Shown: positions 11,442 through 38,323 of the stretch, piece after piece
Numbering within the stretch: the stretch's first letter is position 1
Layout: every line of letters begins with the position of its first letter
Assembly (NCBI GenBank): GCA_947044365.1
Contig: OX345650.1
Location: 2,791,373 to 2,855,372 of the forward strand
Reading direction: 5' to 3'
Source of the DNA: Petrosia ficiformis
Taxonomy: Eukaryota > Porifera > Demospongiae > Haplosclerida > Petrosiidae
Length of the DNA: 64,000 nucleotides
Notes under the pieces: generated by a model
What the model saw: only the letters and a program-made list of their open reading frames with translations
Database searches by the model: none
Told to the model about the DNA's origin: nothing
Made by a program: the position numbers and the translations under genes

Positions 11442-12653
11442 ATATGTGTGTAGCTAGTGATAGTATATAGAACTATTGTAGTTGCAACGCTGCTCTTTGT
11501 TGAGAACGAGTACGAAATATGTATAACTGTCCGAAGTTTGGGTGTGTCCGGAGTTACCCGCAATGTTAGTTTGTATAACTATTATAATTATTGTACAAAC
11601 TAACATGCCAGTACAATTTTATTACTATATATGTTTTGTACACATAAAGAAAACCATCTGAAGCAAAAGTTTTGATCATTATATGACCATATAAACATAC
11701 AATGATCTTTTGGCATATTATATTTTGAAAAAAATTGTGGTGGTTTGTATTACTTTGCCATGTAGGCAAGGGTCCCGTCCTGACGGTGCTCATTATTAAC
11801 AGGAAAAAAATGTATTGCCTGTCTTTAGTGCAAGAAAAGCACTCTGATGAAGTGAAGCATGCATGAAATAAAAGATGAACTGTCATAGCAGAATCTGTGC
11901 TTGATATTGTAGCGGCAACTATCAAACGCCTTGTCCATTGGTCTACTATTTTATCCTCCTCTGGGTACTAGCATATGAATATACTGTACCGTATATATTG
12001 TGTATTAGCTACAACAATAATAATGATAGAAATGTGACTGTTTGTAAAAATCACTAGAGTAGGAAAATCATTAAATGCTTGTGTTTAATACCCACTACTC
12101 CCTCAATTGCATACTTTGAAACACATATGGGTGATTATATCAGTAAAACTTATTTAAAAGGAAAAAAGTATAGCTTGTCATGATGCCAAACAAAGATTCA
12201 AAGTTTCAAAACATTAGTATTTGGTCTCCAATGTAATACAAATTTAGTTATTCATTTTACTATATCCAGGCAATATTATGATCAATTGTGCAGTAATTAT
12301 AAGTGGCTACCTAAAGTACTGAAGACATGCAGAGCCAAATTTACTCATCCATGATGAAATTTAGTTTAGCCTACTGATTAGAATACAACAGAAATAAAAT
12401 ATGCAATTTTAATTCCAGAAAGAACGTTTTTATTCAGAAATATTGGCTCAATTAATTATGCTAGCATATTCTGTTAGATTTAAATGCATCACTTGCAATT
12501 GAAATGTCTGAGTGGACATTTTTTTCCATGCCTGAGTACTACCATTGTACTTACACCGGTAGTCCACTATTGTCCACATATATATAGCTAAGGTCCAGGT
12601 CTGACTGTTACGTTGTAATGATAAATTGTTTCACATCCATAATATACTAAAAT

Positions 12654-12713
12654 ACGTTCACATTGAGTTGGCACCTAACCTAGTTAGTTAGGCGCCAACT
12701 CAATGTGAACATA
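12654..12713. repeat. Short hairpin element
   Basis: The arm ACGTTCACATTGAGTTGGC is followed after about six bases of loop by a nearly perfect complement ending in GTTCACAT order. Likely a fold-back remnant. Confidence 0.75.
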
Positions 12714-13395
12714 CTTTAGTGAAATTATATTTACCAGCAAGTATTTTGTGAATATTCCAAGCAACAATATACATTATTGTAGATTTAAACAACTTTAGTA
12801 CTAACTGCACCACTCACTTCAAATTATTACATGCATACTAACTTCTATTCAGCTTTTAAGGACAAGGATGGATGTATGTAACTGTCCCACTTATTGTATG
12901 ATTAATAACCAGATATTATAGTAGTTATAGTATTGTACAAACAATCCCATAGCATAACCACTTGAAGTAATGAATTATTCTACCTAATAAACACAAAATT
13001 ATATACTATACATTAATAATTATTTATATACATTTAAATGGACCAGAATTAATATTTAATTAATAATTAAAAGCATTAATAGACGCCTGCTAGCAAACAT
13101 TAAGTATTTCATGGCTTATCTACATCATCATGGTTTGTCTTTGTATTATTCTGATTAAGATTATGTTCAGTTCTCATAGTTTCAAAGTATGGCTTGAATA
13201 TGTATACCCCACTCGTTATACCTATTACTAAAGTCACTAGTATTTGGTTCATTGAAAGTTGAGTTTTTCTCCACATTATGGCAATATCTGTGTTCAAAGA
13301 ATGTGAAAATAATGCATACATATCATCCCAATCACATATCTGATATCACTTACCATAAAGTAAGCTCCACCTTCAAATTAATTGTTATTAATTAA

Positions 13396-13969
13396 CCCTT
13401 AGAGGACTGATGTCACTTGTATGTGACATTTCACCCCTATGTGGTTCGGAGTGTGTTCCTAGCATTACGAAGCACTCCCAATGCTTGTAATTGGTGTCAA
13501 GCATAAGCCCATGAAAATGGCTTAAAAAGTTGATGGTTTTTTGGCCTAAATAATGACTACAGGGGGAATTTTAGAGGGGGTGTCCCCTGTTAATGGGGGG
13601 TTCGAAGGGAGCGCAGCCCCTCGCCGCCCACGCAAATTGTGGTTTCAGTGACCCCGCCCACTCGCTCTGCTGGATACCAGAGGCATTTCCCTTGCTTTAC
13701 AACCTGAAATCGTGGGTGTAGCTGGTGCCAACACGCAGTGGGGTCATTTTGTTTACCCCAGTTCCAGTCAAAAGAGGGAGAGCACTGCATTTGATTAATC
13801 CTACAAAGTGCTTGGGGACTTTCGAGTCCCGGTGAGCAAGTTCGTAAAAGTAGTACTCCATGTCGGAAAAGGAGAAGTTGAAAAAGTAACGGTGGCCAAA
13901 ATATATGCAATAGAGCTGCCAGTTTTGGTAATGGAAGAAATTTGAAAAACAAGCTCAGTCCTCTAAGTG
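13396..13969. mobile_element. TTAA-flanked MITE, piggyBac-like, copy 1
   Basis: 574 bp bounded by TTAA at 13392-13395 and 13970-13973. The ends are inverted repeats: CCCTTAGAGGACTGA at the left and TCAGTCCTCTAAGTG at the right. TTAA target duplications with such ends are the mark of piggyBac-type elements (established knowledge). The interior is markedly GC-richer than its surroundings and has no transposase. The 120-codon minus-strand open frame inside is not conserved in copy 2 and is not taken as a gene. Confidence 0.88.
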
Positions 13970-14093
13970 TTAATTAATATGCATTCAATCAAGAATAACA
14001 AAACCCAGCTAAATGATTTACCTTTGAATTTGGTGTCTAATTATGTCAGTTGGCTGTTCTGCAAGTGTATAGTTTAAAAGTTTAAAGGTTTAA

Positions 14094-14691
14094 CCCTTAG
14101 AGCACTGATGTCACATATATGTGACATTTCACCCCTACGTGGTTCGCCATCTGTTCCTAGCAACACGAAGCTGTCCAAATGCTTGTAATTGGTGTCAGGC
14201 ACAAGCTGATGAACGTGGGTAAAAAGTTGATGGTTTTTCGGCCGCCCTTTGGCCTAAATAACAACTATGGGGGGAATTTTAAAGGGGGGTGTCCCCCTGT
14301 TAATGCGGGGGATGGAAGGGGGCGCAGACCCCTCGCTGCCAACGAATTTAGCTTTTTTTGACCCTGCCCACGCCCTCTGGTGGGTACTTGAGGAATTTTC
14401 CTTGCTGTGAAACCTGAAATCGTGGGTGTAGCTGGTGCCAACATGCAGTGGGGTCATTTTGCTAGCCCCAGTTCCAGTCAAAAGAGGGAGAGCACTGCAT
14501 TTGATTTGATCCTACGATGCGCTTGGGGACTTTCGAGTCCCGGTAAGCAAGGTGGTGGAAGTAGTAGTCCATGTCGGAAAAGGAGCCAAGTTTGGGGTAG
14601 AGAAAGTGAACGGTGGCCAAATTTTATGCAAGAGAGTCGCCAGTGTTGGAAATGAGAAGAATTTTGAAAAACAGGCTCAGTGCTGTAAGGG
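14094..14691. mobile_element. TTAA-flanked MITE, piggyBac-like, copy 2
   Basis: 598 bp, same orientation and family as the copy 125 bp upstream, with collinear diverged sequence throughout. TTAA duplications lie at 14090-14093 and 14692-14695. The ends are CCCTTAGAGCACTGATG and CAGTGCTGTAAGGG. Its right end is 40 bp upstream of the first TMTC ATG, so it occupies the proximal promoter or 5' leader of that gene. Confidence 0.9.
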
Positions 14692-14731
14692 TTAAAGTTT
14701 CTAATAACAATAATAATTAATATCAAAATTA

Positions 14732-30501
<15,770 letters not shown>

Positions 30502-33160
30502 TGTAATTAAACTCCAAAGGAAATACGTAATTACTGAATAAAATGTACTCTTTACATAACTTTATTTATGTATTATTATACATGTTAAATTATAGTATAG
30601 TGTGTTTATATTATATTTTATTATTAAAATAATGGATATGTTATAGCACATGTGTGTATAATTACTTAAAAGTGCTAATCTTAATTATTGTTGGTGTATA
30701 TGTTATATTTTGGATTTGTAAATCAAATCTATATGCATAAATTACTTTTCTACTGAATAATCAATCACTTATTGTGCACAATACTTTAATATAAAAATTC
30801 ATTTCAAATTGTAGAAGATGTAGGTATGTCAAAACCCCAAACGTATGCACACAAAAGTGTGATGGGAAACACCAGATGTATAATCAAGGTCAAGTCACAA
30901 GTGTCAACAAAGTTGAACAAACCACTAAGACAAACAATTTGAAATATGTACTTTATAAATACACACTGTCGCTAACTATTTTAAAAACACATCGATATAT
31001 AGCTTTGTGGTTAGAGTTGGGCAATATTGACATTTATGTGATTATTGTAAATATTGTGATTTTGTGATGATTGCATTTGACTATGTATCCTTAATGTGAA
31101 GTGATAGTTACTTTAAGTAACTACAAATAGCTGAAATTATAGACTTAGTTGGCATTCAAACTAACAGTGTATGTGAAAACTAATAATGTACATGTATAAT
31201 AATTATGCATGTTATAATAATAATTATTAGTAGAATGGCAATATTATTTATTTGCAATGTTGTGATATTGTGGTGATATGATTAATTGCGACATTTGTAA
31301 TAATTATGGTGAATTATTGCGCAACCCTATTTGTGGTACAGATTTGTTTGGCAAAATGAAGCTGTGGCTGATGAGAAAAAGAAAAGTTTTTTTGTGTGTG
31401 TGTGCCTGATTTACATGTACTTGTAATATAAAATTTTTGTGTGGGAGGATATGTCCAATTTCCATATCTGTTATCAGGGTGTTGTCTCTGGAATGAAAAC
31501 AGAGTACATTATGTATAAAATAATAATAATCTTCATTATAACAAACACTGAAATATTAACTTATGGAGATAAAATAATACTTACTAGAAGTTACAATAAC
31601 TATCAGCATGTATCTTCACTGATTTATCACTGGTAATCGCAGTTGAGTACTGTCTCACCAGTAACGATTATAGACTAAAACATCCACTCTCTCAATTAGC
31701 TCTGTGTATATTATTAGCACTAAAATGTCTTGTGAAACAATGTGTGTATGTTTTATATTTAAATTTCGGAGTATAGTTATATTTTGGAGAGATCACTTAA
31801 AGACTGTGGTTTACTGTCCCATTAAAGAAAGCTAAGAAAGAATTTATTGCTCAAAAAGGTAAAAGAGATTTGTGTCAGATTATTTTCAAGCAATTGAAAT
31901 AGTTGTGATCTGCTTTTTACTACTTGCAACTGCAGTAATAAAAAGCAGATCATTCTAATTCATACGTCACAAAGCATGTATGCAATATATGATTATATAA
32001 CAATGAAGTTAATGTGCTTTGTTTTTGCTGGAGTTTATTACCCAGCAAAAACAAACTTTGTTTACCATGCCACCTACCTATAATGTTATGACAATACATT
32101 ATTACAGACCTAGGACATTACAAGCTGTAGAGCCACACCCTGATAAATTATTTGTGAGTACAAATTTCATTACCAAAACAATTTCAGAAGTAACAAACAT
32201 GAATATTGTTCAACACATTCTATCAACTGTTCATTTCCAGACTATATTGTGACATCATCACATACTTTAGTATACACAAATTGTCAGTTATCTGGAGTTA
32301 CCACCACATAAAAGGGAAACAAGATACATTTCTTTACGAAGGAATTGAATGCTTTCATCTGTCTAGACTTTAATAAATCATTGCCAACTCCTACTTTGTA
32401 ACATTATATACAATTATTGTAATTATGGATAAATGTTTATGTGGACTAAAGGGCTTGCAGCATTACCGTAATAGTTTTTATCAAGCAAATGCTAATATAT
32501 GCCATGCAAAGCCAAAAAAATCTATGGGAGCAATAGCTGATACTAAACAATATGTGGTTTTGTTTACAAATGAAGCTTCATTTTACAACTTTAACAATAA
32601 AACGTTTCTTGAAGAAGTCCCAAAATATTACAGTGAACTTTCACCTCTTGACTTTGAGTTGCTTGTTTTGTGAGTGTATACAGCTTCATCTTTTCGTGAC
32701 GTCAATGTCTGTGTTTATTATCATTTGTACAAACTACAAAGACTTTTATTTGCAGAAGCACACGATGTGCTGTTTCCAGGGTAATGATACCACTAGCCTG
32801 ATGTGATAATGTAAACCAGCCTATGACAGGTGTCAGGTCACTCCCATGAAACAATAAATATTATAATACTGAAACAGGTGTAAAACATAACATAAAATTA
32901 TATGAAATTAGTCACTGCTATGACTTGTAGACGAGAAAAGATGATATCTTAGGACTGGCATGATCACATGACCAGCCAATAGTAATAGCAGTATCTTCCA
33001 AATTACTAACTAACCTTAAGCCACTCCCTACAACAAATTGTGCAGTGCAACTATAAAGAGGTTGACAATTCAGTTGCAAAACAGTTTTTGTCCAAAGCCA
33101 TCAAATACTGTCATATCTCTGTCTGGTATAAAAGAAATAGATCATTAAATGGAATGAAAA
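30502..33160. other. Intergenic region between TMTC and the secreted-protein gene
   Basis: AT-rich sequence with the TMTC poly(A) signal AATAAA at 30537-30542. Later parts contain ATATTGTGAT-rich decayed repeat (about 31010-31330). Two open frames (32019-32252 and 32425-32673) lack splice logic, family motifs or flanking signals and are not called as genes. Confidence 0.55.
33127..33134 (+). promoter_or_regulatory. Candidate TATA box
   Basis: TATAAAAG lies 34 bp before the ATG of the secreted-protein gene. If used, transcription would start almost at the start codon, giving a very short leader. Confidence 0.4.
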
Positions 33161-34553
33161 ATGCAAACACTTACTATTACTAATACAAGAAGAATACTGA
33201 CTGCAGTCTCCTTCCTAGTATTTCTTGCCGTTTGGTGTACTGTCTCTGGCTGTCCGGAAGAAGACGATGGCAGCGGAGGTTTGCAATAATTTACTAGAAT
33301 TATAATTTGTGGACAGCTCAAAATTTTTTTTAACCCAATCTCAGCTTGCCTAAATTGTAAACTAATAAATAAAGCATAAATTCTAGAATTTGTTCTAGTA
33401 TTATAATTCATGTTATAATTTTGCTTCACAACTACATCTTACTAGAATTTTTTGTTATTCTGATGCAGATATAATTGAGTGCAGAGATACTTTGATTGAA
33501 AGTGACGGTAATAGATATCCACTGCAAGGTACAATAACATGCAACACATGTGCATGACAAGAATTTTAATAGCATTCCAACTGTATACTACTAAATTATT
33601 TTTTAGGTAAACCGTTAACAGTACATCCAGGAGGATTACTTGATTCTTATCAGAATCAAAGCAATTTCAACAAGTGGAGAATCCATCCATGCCCTAATTA
33701 TAAGATGTACCTCCTCCTCTCAACTAGTTTAACTCCAGAGGATTATATTCAACTTAATCGAAATGTGTATCATGGTAGCACATGTTCACCTCACCCAGTA
33801 TATTTTGAATTCACATCAAGCAGAACAGTTTTAGTAGGTCTGTTTGACAGTAACAAATCGTCATCATTTATAATTGGTACCATATGCCCAGGTACAGTTG
33901 ATCACACATGCAACCATACATAGTAATTATAACAATCCATTGTATGTACAAACATAACATACTTACATCCAATTTGTTTGTACACAAATAAAGATTAGTC
34001 TAGGGCATATATACATAAAATAAATTTTCATTGCAGCATCTGATTACTTGCTTCAGTTGACAAAACAACTACTTGAGTGTAAAGAAGTTGCAGAGTATGC
34101 TATGGTGCGTCACAAATAATTTCTTCATAATTGTAGATTATAATTATACTATGGTAATTATTTAATATTATAGGATACTTATATAATAATTATTATTGTA
34201 AGAAATGCTATTGTGTCATATTCAATGCTATCTCACAGTTTTGCTAGTAATTAATAAGTAATTAAGTATAATTATAGTATTGTGTATTTACTACGATTAT
34301 ATAGAAGTTTCTAGTTTTGCTTTCCAATATGTTACATTATGTATATCACATTTGTGAGTACTGTTATATTATTATTCAATATTCTTGTTACATTTTCCAG
34401 AGTTCATTTGAAGCACTTGACAGTCTAAGCTATTTATCAGGAGCAGTAGATGTTTACATGGATCCAAATCCAGGAAGACACGTGTGTAAAATATTACACT
34501 TAGCCGTAGACCACTGTGGCTTTACTTACAACAAATTATGCAGACTAAGTTAA
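33161..34553 (+). CDS. Secreted cysteine-rich protein with a possible CUB-like domain
   Basis: Five exons with GT-AG junctions and consistent phases: 33161-33278, 33469-33528, 33607-33891, 34037-34104 and 34401-34553, giving 227 aa. The N-terminus is a clear signal peptide: basic TNTRR, then the hydrophobic LTAVSFLVFLAVWCTVSG. The mature part has nine cysteines. Residues about 60-150 (GGLLDSYQNQSNFNKW, then alternating hydrophobic strands and SRTVLVGLFDSNKSSSFI) resemble the strand pattern of a CUB domain, but this is only a visual resemblance. No membrane anchor is visible, so it is probably extracellular. The ATG at 33154 runs into a stop after nine codons, so 33161 is the start. AATAAA is at 34745. 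The gene converges on the chondroitin synthase gene with 384 bp between stop codons. I do not recognise the family with certainty. Confidence 0.75.
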
Positions 34554-34937
34554 AGAGAACTACACAAAATAATCCTCCATCAAAATTCACATATGATGTT
34601 TGGGTAACTATAATTGACTGACTGCTCACAGAAGCTAATTTAATATTTAATATCTACATACGCAGTTTGACCTCCATGCGTGTGGGTTTATGCACATGTA
34701 CACACATTCAACAATTACTTGTTGCCTTTTCTAAACTGAACCCCAATAAAATTTATTAATTCATTTTTTTAAACTTGTAATTTAATTTGTATTACACATG
34801 GTACATGTGTTAATTTATTATATAATAAATTGTAAAGAATAATTTTAAGACTAAAATTAATGAAAACGAACGTGATAAATATTAAAAAATAATTGATGCT
34901 GTTCAGAAAATACATACATTTAGTAGTTAACTTGCTA
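34554..34937. terminator. Shared 3' region of two convergent genes
   Basis: AT-rich interval between the stop codons of the secreted-protein gene (+) and the chondroitin synthase gene (-). AATAAA for the plus gene is at 34745-34750. Minus-strand AATAAA signals are at 34819-34814 and 34757-34752. The two transcripts probably end within a few tens of bases of each other or overlap. Confidence 0.6.
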
Positions 34938-37900
34938 TTACAAAATATTACCCAACAACAATTCATTTTCAAAAACATATTGAGCTAATTCTACTCTGTC
35001 ACCTAAATTTTCAGCCTTAGATTGTAAGCAATGTAAATATGCATCAGAAGTTGCTACAGTACTTTTATCACAAACCTTCCGATGCCAAAGATGAACAAGG
35101 CCAGGATCGGGTGCTCGAAAAACCTCCAAACCATGACTCACTACTCGATTAAAGAAATCCACATCTTCTTCTCCCCATCCTCTCATGTTGATATTAAATC
35201 CGCCACTTCTTCGATAATCAGATGCATATATACATACCATACCATAAGAGTAATGTGCCCAGTGTCCATTTTGTCGGGATAAAAGCTGTGATGCATTACC
35301 TTTCTGATATTTATATACAAAATCAAGGTTGTATAGCTTGAAGAAAATTGGAAAATACACTTGTCTTCCTTGAATTGCATTCAGGCGACAACGAGATAAA
35401 AAATCAGACCCTATTTTGAGATCTACATCAACAAAAAACAAAAGGTCATTGTCTTTGAACTGCCCAGCACCATGATGAAGACCTATTCCTCTTGCAAACT
35501 GACCCTGTGTGTCTGTGATTTGAATGGTAGAGGCAGGATATAGCAATGTATATTTCTCAACCAAAGAATGAACTTTCTGAGCATCAGGACTGTCAAACAA
35601 CACAATAGTTAATGTAGCATCTTCGTTTGGTATGAGGACATTTTTCTCATAGTTGACCAAAAATTGATCCAGTCGGTTACTAAGTCCAGATAAAGTAACA
35701 ACAAAATTTACTCTTGAGTGGTATTGGACTGAGTCAACAGGAACAACTACTTCATGATATGGTCTGAGAATGCTTACACGTTTTTTCACTTTAGTACTAC
35801 GATCTGAGCTCTTCCGAAAAACAAAGTCTAGAATGTACTCACTGCCTCTCATTGGATCAACCCGGTGATAACCATTCTCTAACCTATCAAAAACTAATCT
35901 TTCACTTGCAGATAAACCTTGATTAGCAATATAGATTGCCTTTGTTAAGGCATAACGTGCCTCTTCTCTAATCCCTCCAATTATCCCACGAGAGGGTTGC
36001 TCCTGATTTACAGACATAATGCGAGTTTGGTTAAAATACTCCCATGAATTAACTTCAAATTTATTCTTCGGTACATGACGAGGACGTATAATGACATTGC
36101 TTCCCAGAGAAGGGGATTTGGTCTTCGGTTCCTCAGTCTTTTTCAGTTCACAATTGGTACCAACAATTTCAAGGGGTTTAAAAGGAGATCTCAAGTGAGT
36201 AGGAACAAATGGATGTGTGATTTCTATCTCATCCACTGACTGTTTAGCTTGTGTGGTGGAAAAATTGAAACTCACTTCAAGAAAATAACTATACAAGCGA
36301 TACATAAATTTGGGATACCGAATTGGGTGCACTGTCAATGCTCTTGTTATTTCTTTGGAAGTGTAAAGAGCACTTGTTTCAACAATACGATTTTGATCTA
36401 AGAAGAATAATTCATGAGTCTGTGAAAGAGATATAAAATATGTTCATGATTACAATAAAACGTATTCATATAAAAACCTATTTAATAACTACCTACAGCA
36501 TAGAAAGATAAACATAAATCAATTACGCAATAAAACAATACAAGTAGGATTACAATATATATAAACATGGATGTGTGCAATAGTTACAGTTCAAGGCAAA
36601 TATGTAGAGCTAATAAAAGTTCTCACATAGATTAAGGCTGGTTCACATAATGCTGCAAAGCCTTGGATTTCCTTGCGTTGCGTCAGTGCACTGTATTGTA
36701 CAAATCCTTCAGTGTTGTCAGATGCAACATAAAGCGAGGATAGGATCTGATTCTATTGTCACATTATGTGACCAATCAGTTTTCAGAATTTTATCACTAA
36801 GCAACAGACACAAATTAATGCTTTGTGTTATTATGTGAACCTAGTCTTAAGCACTACATGTACTTCAAAAGTGCAGCATGAGAGAAACAATTATTGCTGA
36901 CACAATCCTTTGTACTATACAACCACCCTGCCCTGGGGGCATTGTGGTATATATCATACATATCCCTTATGATTATATTATAACTGTACTACATCAAAAA
37001 ATAATTTTGATTGAAAATTTACGTTTAAATACTTGTAAACAAATTCAACTAAACTCGGCATTCAGGAAGAGCGACTACTGCTCCACCATGATAATTAAAT
37101 TCCTGGCTTACTATAAAAATGGCTATATAGCAAGTGCTTACACACATTATTTTTTCCAAATGATCTATCTTGTCATTCATGGCCTACCTGCATGTACACT
37201 TACAATTATAACACACCTTACAGAACTGGTTTCCTTTGTTTGTGCCACATCAAATATTATGATATTAAATTATTAATATTATACACAATAAGGCTTGAAT
37301 TGATATTAAAAAATTCATTAACGAGAAGAAGTTAAGAATTAAATTACTTTGATTTAGCACCATCAGAAGAGTGTTGTGTAAATTGTAAAAGTGTAAGAAT
37401 TAATATCACAGGTGCTGCTTTAGTTTGTGTACTCAATTGTTTGTTAAGAAAACAGTGTAAAATCATCACTTCGTTTTTACTCACAAAATGTACATGTCAT
37501 TCTTTTACATTCATGTCCTGTGTTAAGCAGTTCCATTCATTCATAAAAAGTAATAGAAATTAGGGAAAAGGTATTTAAACACAGTGCAAAAGTAGGAAGA
37601 AGATTGATGACTGTATCTCAATTCAGTTATAATTTAAAATTCATGTAATCTTGCATTTTTAAATCCCTGAATCACAAAACTATTATGTGGATACTTTCAT
37701 TAGTTTTACAATAATTGCATCACATCAACTATAAGTCCAGAAGATATTGGATAACAAATAGAGGTCTAGAATCATTACAATGTACATTGTATATTATTAC
37801 TTTGTAAGTGTGTATTACTATTATTAACACTGTACTGGATGGTTTCATTAACCTCTTGTCGTGCATTTACTTACATAAGATGGAGAGTAACTAAAATACT

Positions 37901-38287
37901 TTTTTATTTCTATACACATCAAATTTGTTACGAAAATTAGTCGTATGTTAGTGACATGTACATTATTCAGTAGCTATGTCAATAATGTATGGATGACCAT
38001 TGTTTTTTTCAAGTCATCCATCTGAATTAAGGACACCTTCTATAATCAGGACACTTTCACTCTTCCCAATGGTGTCCCTATTATGGGGGTTCCACAGTTA
38101 ACACTCACTTATTGCTGAGAAAGGGGTGGGACTCATGTACATGTATAGTAATAATTTGTGATGTAATTAGCTGGCTTCAGTTAACATTTTTAGGTGTAAA
38201 CATTTCCTGATACAATAAAACATTATATACACTTTAAAATTACTGAATATAGTTGCAGTATTCTTAATGTCTAATACTTTTCTCCAT

Positions 38288-38323
<36 letters not shown>

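Larger units (their letters stand above)
11294..13391. other. Intergenic region between PTER and the TTAA elements
   Basis: About 2.1 kb of AT-rich sequence with no supported gene. It holds two hairpin elements: 11307-11441 (arms of about 50 bp, GCTTGAAAATGAGCATGAT and its complement, around a 30-bp loop) and 12654-12713 (arms of about 26 bp, GTTCACATTGAGTTGGC and its complement). The open frames here are short and show no family signature. A possible AATAAA for PTER lies near 11866, about 570 bp past the stop. Confidence 0.6.

Noticed and set aside
32019..32673. Two plus-strand frames of 77 and 82 codons
   Set aside because: No motif, splice partner or signal peptide was found. Composition is like the surrounding intergenic DNA. 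A small gene cannot be fully excluded.
36878..37276. 132-codon plus-strand frame in the chondroitin synthase intron
   Set aside because: Low-complexity hydrophobic composition typical of AT-rich DNA, no domain, and no supporting splice or poly(A) context.
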